Shown: positions 7,201-10,560 of the stretch, in pieces
Position numbering within the stretch: the first letter of the stretch is position 1
Layout of the letters: every line of letters begins with the position of its first letter
Assembly (NCBI GenBank): GCA_964374095.1
Contig: CAYJXJ010000165.1
Span: 1 to 10,560, forward strand
DNA: 10,560 bases
Direction of reading: 5' to 3'
Origin: CAYJXJ01 sp964374095
GTDB lineage: Bacteria; Elusimicrobiota; Elusimicrobia; UBA1565; UBA9628
Notes under the pieces: model-generated
What the model saw: the letters and a program-made list of their open reading frames with translations, nothing else
Told to the model about the DNA's origin: nothing
The model's database searches: none
Position numbers and translations under genes: made by a program

Positions 7201-9512
7201 CCGAAGGCATGGCTCCACAGGGGCGCCAGCCGCTTGGACACCGCGAACTCGTTGGGGACCGAGGCGGACCCGGGTATCGAGCCGGTCGGCGGGCCGTTTC
7301 CCTCCGCGTCCGAGGCGTCGATGAAGTAGGCCACGCGCCCCTGGCGCAGGGACATCAGAAAATCCGCGGGGATCTCGCCCCGGTACAAGGAGCCCGCGAC
7401 GCGGGGCATGGGAATCGTGTAGAAGGCGCGACGCCCCGGCTCCCAGTAGGTCAAGGTCACGACCGCCACCCCCCCTTCGTCGCTCACCTGGGCCTCGACG
7501 GCGACCGGCTTGTCCTCGGGAAAGGGCCCGGCCAGGGGCGCGTGGGCGATGACCGGAGGCTTGGCGTCCAGGGTCGCCGCGTCCTCAAGGACCGTGATGG
7601 AGGCGCTGGAAGCGTTGGCCGCGTAGACGCGGTCCGCGGCTTCCTCCACCTGCAGGTCCACCGGAAAACCCCCGGAGCGCAGGGTGGCCACGGTCGCCAA
7701 GGTCCTGCCGTCGATAACGGTAACGGTGCCGTCGAGCGAGTTGGCCACGTAGACCCGGGCCCCGCGCTTCTTGACCGCCACGGCCCGAGGGCCGGCTCCC
7801 ACCGGAACCGATGCCACAACCTCGTCGCTGGAGCCGTCAATCACGGTCAGGCTGTTGGAGCCGTAGTTGGCGACGTAGATCCGGTTGAGGTTGGGGTTGA
7901 CGGCCACGGCGCGGGGAAACAACCCCGCCGCGAGGCGCTTGAGGCTCTTGCCCGAGGCGAGGTCCACGGCCTGGACCTGGTGCGTGGCGTAGAGCACCAC
8001 ATAGGCCTTGCCCGTGGCCGCGTTGACGGCCGCGGCGCGCGGGGACTCGGCGTGGGGGCCCAGCGGGATCGTTTGCAGGTGGAACTCGCTGTGCGCGTCG
8101 AATACGGTCAGGCCGGCCTGGGAGAATGCCTCGGGCAGATGGCTTTGGAGCGCGAGCAACTGCCCGGCCTCGGGGTAGGCGAGGATCGCGGCCACGTTGT
8201 GACGGTTGTCGGCCACGGACTGGACATCGCGGCCGTCGAGGTGGAGCTTGCGGATGTGGCCGTAGGCCGGGGGCCCGGCGCGCAAAAAGGCCTTCTCCAG
8301 GGCCGGGAAATAGGCCAGCCCGCTCGGGCCGGAAGCTTCCGGGATCGCGCGCTGGAGCTTCAAGGTCTGCCGGTCCCAGAAGCCCACGGCCCCGGTCAAA
8401 CCGCAGGCCGCCAGGACCAGGCTGGAATTAGGCGCGAGGGCCAGGGCTTGGGGTTCGTAACGCTTCAGATCCACGAGCGCCGCGGTGCCGGCCTTGAGGT
8501 CGATGATGGAGACATCGTTGGACCCCTGGTTGGCGGCCATCAGCAGTCCCTGCTCGGGGTCGACGGCCAGAGCGGATGGGTATTGGCCAGCGGCATAGGT
8601 CTTGACCGACTTGAGCGAGGAGACGTCGATGCCATGAACCCGGTTCATATACCGGTCGGCTCCATAGAGCCGGCCGGCCGCTGGGTCCAGGTCCAGGTCC
8701 CACAGGCCGCCCGGACTGGCCGCGGTCGCGACTTGGACCAAACCCACGGAAGCGCCCCGGAACTTCCAGAGGCGGGTCGGATCGGCGAGGTAGAGGGTCT
8801 CGCCGGCGGGGTCCAGGGCCAGCCCGCTGATCCCCTGCGCGCCCAGCCCGACTTTCTGGAGCACGGTGAAGCTCGTCTTGTCTATCACCCAGAGCTCCGA
8901 CCGGAACGCGGACGCGGCGGAATCGAATATGTTAAGGGCCAGATACACCCGCGATTTCGACACGGCCAGACGGCTCCCGTTGTGGCTTTCGGGAAGGTCG
9001 AGCTTGGCCACGACCGCTCCGCTGCCGGCGTCATAGCGCGCAAGCCTCTGCACGGACTTCCAGGTCGATTGATCCGTGGAAAGGTAGGCCCAGCCGAAGA
9101 GGTAGAGCTCCCCGCTCTCCCGGTCCGCTCCCACTTTGTTCGGGTAGTAGTACAAAGGAAGCTTCGGCGCCGGGATCCGCTGGCGCGAGGCCATGTCGAT
9201 CACGTGCAGCGTGCCTTGCGCAACCACATAGAGGCGGCCCCGGGCCGGATCGACGGCCAGCGCGGTCGGAGAGGTAAGACCCTCGACCACGGCGACCGGC
9301 TTCTTGGCGGGGCTGTCGATAACGACGAGATTGCCGCTGTAGTAGCCCGCCACCCAGAGCTCGCGCCGGATCGGATCAAAGGCCGCGGCCTGGGGGCTGG
9401 AGAGCCCGTATGGATTCTCGCTCAAAGGGTAGGTTCCCAGCACGCGCGGTTCGGCCTCGGCCCGCGGGACCCCCAACAAGCCCAGCAGAAGCGCCGCGGC
9501 GATTTCCCTCAC
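4209..9512 (-). CDS. Giant exported double beta-propeller surface protein with C-terminal FlgD/T9SS-like domain
   Basis: This 1767-residue protein has a signal peptide (1-20, MREIAAALLLGLLGVPRAEA) and a multi-domain extracellular architecture. Residues 24-645 form one or two YVTN/NHL-type propellers; the clearest repeats are FPRAVAVNPNLNRIYVANYG (532-551) and the units after it. An Ig-like domain follows (650-758). Residues 760-1188 are an FG-GAP/PQQ-like propeller with calcium-loop motifs DLDGDGLPE (847), DLDGDGSKE (939), DMDADGVRE (990), DLDGDGKPE (1036) and DVDGDGKLE (1127), ending WPLFRRDPAHTG. Next come an Ig-like domain with Cys1273 and Cys1289 (1198-1296), an FN3 domain (1297-1383), another Ig-like domain (1385-1483), and a ZU5-like region with VQIPAGALPAADTIEV (1526-1541). 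The C-terminal domain (1670-1767) opens with YAFPNPARG and ends GKCSVIK, as in FlgD-like or T9SS type A sorting domains. The start is a GTG overlapping the upstream stop, with AAGGG 6 bases before it. A role in surface binding or adhesion is inferred; no catalytic site was recognised. Confidence 0.9.
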   Translation of the reverse strand: MREIAAALLLGLLGVPRAEAEPRVLGTYPLSENPYGLSSPQAAAFDPIRRELWVAGYYSGNLVVIDSPAKKPVAVVEGLTSPTALAVDPARGRLYVVAQGTLHVIDMASRQRIPAPKLPLYYYPNKVGADRESGELYLFGWAYLSTDQSTWKSVQRLARYDAGSGAVVAKLDLPESHNGSRLAVSKSRVYLALNIFDSAASAFRSELWVIDKTSFTVLQKVGLGAQGISGLALDPAGETLYLADPTRLWKFRGASVGLVQVATAASPGGLWDLDLDPAAGRLYGADRYMNRVHGIDVSSLKSVKTYAAGQYPSALAVDPEQGLLMAANQGSNDVSIIDLKAGTAALVDLKRYEPQALALAPNSSLVLAACGLTGAVGFWDRQTLKLQRAIPEASGPSGLAYFPALEKAFLRAGPPAYGHIRKLHLDGRDVQSVADNRHNVAAILAYPEAGQLLALQSHLPEAFSQAGLTVFDAHSEFHLQTIPLGPHAESPRAAAVNAATGKAYVVLYATHQVQAVDLASGKSLKRLAAGLFPRAVAVNPNLNRIYVANYGSNSLTVIDGSSDEVVASVPVGAGPRAVAVKKRGARVYVANSLDGTVTVIDGRTLATVATLRSGGFPVDLQVEEAADRVYAANASSASITVLEDAATLDAKPPVIAHAPLAGPFPEDKPVAVEAQVSDEGGVAVVTLTYWEPGRRAFYTIPMPRVAGSLYRGEIPADFLMSLRQGRVAYFIDASDAEGNGPPTGSIPGSASVPNEFAVSKRLAPLWSHAFGKVYGGYYRMVPGPSPAIGEIRPDVAGLEVATGNEEYWPLGGPGPSGRWFLFSSTGGVVFWKNTENDEAHSSVNLFDLDGDGLPEMLGGTTSGNQMQAWDRFGRWVWRHILQSHHLGTPAADVLKTGGPARVFGGSFDKRLRALDGKDGTLLWSFTAPSWIWSSPAVADLDGDGSKEVVFACDTAAPGSPNLFALDAAAGTLRWQAALGGHVRASAALADMDADGVREVLIGAPDGVFRAFHGRTGALLWSFKTGGEIVSSAAVGDLDGDGKPEVVFGSADGRLYGLGAGGALRWSAALGSPVLGSPALARSASGKGLDVYVTAAVGVLHLVRGADGRRLAGLGAGAGVASSPSVGDVDGDGKLEIFFQDRFGDSTGAMSGDRFWAVRDLGSQAPAYAREWPLFRRDPAHTGVYPWQAAPTPAPVDTAAPVSKILLPADGSVLHVTTATVSGTAQDNMSGVAKVEVSLRDLAETAAPWHLAQGTATFSLALSGLKDFHGYQSCSRATDQAGNQEVPASCVKFSVDLPPGPVTGLLAGVGGAGTSATLTWDPAFLADLAGYRVYDAKGQLMATVSTNSHALSGLSLGTGYAYQVSIVDLAGQEGPKTTVSFTTPSTAACTARIKIPKDGKKLWGNAVTVMAEVTCPVQSVLFQFRYDDKGPWTDIAKPDSKKPYVVYWNVSDPRVSTGTYAVRAVATDAQGFLDLDPGQISVLIGDANADIVEDGNPDVDPNNEHKLTAKVAAGVSETIMTGDGTQVQIPAGALPAADTIEVFPLSSKNVPPPASGNALLKPANVFVELKFQSGLKKFAKPLVVTLPAPDADQDGLVDGTKIPVAALKAYYFDQDKKWLPVLAAAKAVGPTVAAAAASPPALNALSFETDHFTIFGLFEELPLKTHLAFGEVYAFPNPARGQSPTFHIEAGWADRVELRVYDAAGELAFRAETAGPPLAVDDGQGIEQAYEIRWDVAGVPGGTYRYVVVAHQAGAGSVTKSGKCSVIK

Positions 9513-10162
9513 GGTTCGCCCTTGCGGATGGGGATGATCCGAGTGCGCGGCCCGCCCCCCTCATGAGTGACGATCACGGCGCGATAAAGTCCGGGGGGCG
9601 CCTCGCGCCCCAGGGAGTCCTGGCCGTCCCAAAGGCTCAGGCGGTTCTTTCCCTTGCGGGTGCCGGGAGCGCCCGCGGGTAGGCGAGCATCCCGGAGAAT
9701 CGCGCCATTGGGCGCTACGATGGAGATCGTAACTTCCGATGGAGCCTCCAATTCGTACTCGCCCTCAAAATCGGAAGGAGGCCGCGCCAGCGGGTTGAGG
9801 AGACGCGGAGGCGCGGAAGGTTTGGGTTGGGAAGGGGACGCCAGCCCCTGGGCCTTGAATCCCGCCTTCGACGCGGGCTTGAGGAAGCGCAGTGAAGGCC
9901 GCTCCCCCGGCGCCAGGTCGGCTCTCAACTCCCCGCCGGCAGGGGCGGGGACAAAGGCTTCGAGCCGGTCTGCCTGCAGGGCGTGCTTCTGAAAGACCGC
10001 GGCTTCTTCGGCGCTACCCCGCGGAGGACTCGGCTCGCCGCCGGCCTCGGCACCCTCGGCCGGCGCGATGCCTAGGAGGGCAACCTTGAGCCCGATCACC
10101 AGCAGCGACGCGATGGCTGTCGCGCGGGAAGATACGGCGTGCCCCCTCTGTGCCCTTGGCAT
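9509..10162 (-). CDS. Exported protein with C-terminal FlgD-like Ig domain
   Basis: This 217-residue protein starts with a signal peptide: a basic N-terminus (MPRAQRGHAVSSR), a hydrophobic core (IASLLVIGLKVALLGIA, 17-33) and an Ala-rich cleavage region around 34-40. A Pro/Ala-rich, probably disordered middle (42-130) leads to a folded domain at about 134-212: YELEAPSEVTISIVAPNG, then LSLWDGQDSLG (176-185) and PGLYRAVIVTHEGG (190-203). This is the FlgD Ig-like pattern, a strand pair followed by W-D-G...G.YR. The next gene ends in a similar domain. The stop overlaps the following start as GTGA. The ATG is chosen because later starts would cut the signal peptide, yet it has no Shine-Dalgarno sequence and lies 8 bases after the -10 box. 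It is the first gene of the three-gene operon. Its role is unknown; it may be a small surface partner of the giant protein. Confidence 0.85.
   Translation of the reverse strand: MPRAQRGHAVSSRATAIASLLVIGLKVALLGIAPAEGAEAGGEPSPPRGSAEEAAVFQKHALQADRLEAFVPAPAGGELRADLAPGERPSLRFLKPASKAGFKAQGLASPSQPKPSAPPRLLNPLARPPSDFEGEYELEAPSEVTISIVAPNGAILRDARLPAGAPGTRKGKNRLSLWDGQDSLGREAPPGLYRAVIVTHEGGGPRTRIIPIRKGEP
9519..9523 (-). promoter_or_regulatory. Ribosome binding site deciding the GTG start of the giant protein
   Basis: On the minus strand AAGGG stands 6 bases before the GTG at 9512, inside the last codons of the upstream gene. Together with the GTGA overlap and the signal peptide that follows directly, it fixes this non-ATG start. 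Confidence 0.6.
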
Positions 10163-10170
10163 GCTCTAAG

Positions 10171-10199
10171 GTTATAGCCTGCGAACTGGGCATTTTCAA
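10171..10199 (-). promoter_or_regulatory. Sigma-70 promoter of the three-gene operon
   Basis: On the minus strand TTGAAA (10199-10194) is followed after exactly 17 bases by TATAAC (10176-10171); each hexamer matches consensus at 5 of 6 positions. The predicted transcription start is about 10164, giving an RNA with at most a few bases before the ATG at 10162. This is the best-looking promoter in the window and should drive the whole operon down to 3241. Confidence 0.7.
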
Positions 10200-10223
10200 T
10201 TCACGATTACGTTACTTCCGAGA

Positions 10224-10240
10224 ACACGGTTGTTACACGG
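10224..10240. repeat. Direct repeat with 11-bp spacing upstream of the operon promoter
   Basis: ACACGG occurs at 10224-10229 and again at 10235-10240, 11 bases apart. It begins about 25 bases upstream of the -35 box. Half-sites repeated at one helical turn are typical of OmpR/PhoB-type response regulators that activate from upstream. The units are short, so this may be chance. Confidence 0.3.
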
Positions 10241-10338
10241 AGCAGCCCCCCTCCTGAACCGGCAGATTTCGGGCGCGAGTCGGGATGGCGCCATCATGGG
10301 CTGCGCGATCATGCCGCTGGCATCTGCACAATTTCTAC
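10241..10338. other. Non-coding stretch with small palindromes
   Basis: No gene is supported here. It contains a perfect 12-bp palindrome GATGGCGCCATC (10284-10295) and a short hairpin ATGCC-GCT-GGCAT nearby (10312-10324). Neither is followed by a T-run on either strand, so neither is called a terminator. Confidence 0.3.
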
Positions 10339-10560
10339 TTAGTCCCGGCGCCGGGGGCTGTCCAGGACCGCGGGCGGCATCACCAGCGCCGCGGGGTCCC
10401 GCACGTTGAGCGGGGTGATCACTTCCTTCTCCTGGCCGTACGGATGGCCGGGGGCGCCGACCGCGCTGGCCGGCAAGGCAGATTCTACAACCGCGACCGG
10501 ACGCGCTCATTAGAGGTCTCCGCGTCAACCGGCGATAGCAGATTGACCACAGGGTAGTGG
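10339..10560 (-). pseudogene. Possible frame-disrupted 3' end of a minus-strand gene
   Basis: Entering from the right edge, one minus-strand frame reads HYPVVNLLSPVDAETSNERV and on to a TAG at 10487-10485. A second frame, open from 10506 to a TAA at 10341-10339, continues with protein-like sequence, including HPYGQEKEVITPLNVRDPAA, and with strongly GC-biased third codon positions. Together they look like the C-terminal end of one protein split by a single frame change at about 10490-10510. It could be a decayed gene, an assembly error, or two chance open frames in GC-rich DNA. The family is not recognised. Confidence 0.25.

Noticed and set aside
6213..9566. A 1117-codon open frame on the plus strand opposite the giant gene
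   Set aside because: Its codons are exactly in register with the sense codons (both start at positions divisible by 3), so a stop would need a sense TTA, CTA or TCA codon, and these are rare in such a GC-rich gene. The product is a G/R/A/Q-rich string without a recognisable fold, while the minus strand has clear domains.

Overview
The window is GC-rich DNA from a diderm bacterium, with five solid genes and a fragment at each end. The gene content is a PorV/UPF0164-type outer-membrane barrel, a very large secreted beta-propeller protein with a C-terminal FlgD-like/T9SS-like domain ending GKCSVIK, a short PilB/GspE-type ATPase and a secreted TPR protein. This would fit Elusimicrobiota or a related, poorly cultured phylum. 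That placement is inferred from gene style; there is no rRNA or other marker here.

Left part (1-3134). A lipoprotein gene runs off the left edge on the minus strand. It is divergent from a plus-strand gene for an exported TPR protein (478-1638). The region between them holds a perfect 16-bp palindrome of the form CTGT-N8-ACAG. A PilB/GspE family ATPase follows (1764-3134) with its own strong-looking promoter. That promoter contains an 11-bp tandem repeat and its -10 box ends only 9 bases before the ATG.

Middle and right part (3241-10162, minus strand). Three genes form a tightly packed operon, transcribed from 10162 down to 3241: a small exported protein with a C-terminal FlgD-like Ig domain, a 1767-residue exported protein, and a PorV-like barrel. 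Both junctions are 4-base stop/start overlaps (GTGA and ATGA), so translation is probably coupled. The large protein has a YVTN-type propeller, an FG-GAP/PQQ-like propeller with five calcium-loop motifs, Ig and FN3 domains, a ZU5-like region and a C-terminal sorting-type domain. In known type IX secretion, PorV binds the C-terminal domains of secreted cargo, so the operon reads as a surface protein made together with its outer-membrane partner. The operon promoter is near consensus (TTGAAA-N17-TATAAC) and, like the ATPase promoter, sits so close to the ATG that a leaderless mRNA is predicted.

Right end (10163-10560). Beyond the operon promoter there is an 11-bp-spaced direct repeat and what may be the frame-disrupted 3' end of another minus-strand gene. 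No tRNA, rRNA, CRISPR array, insertion sequence or convincing intrinsic terminator was seen.
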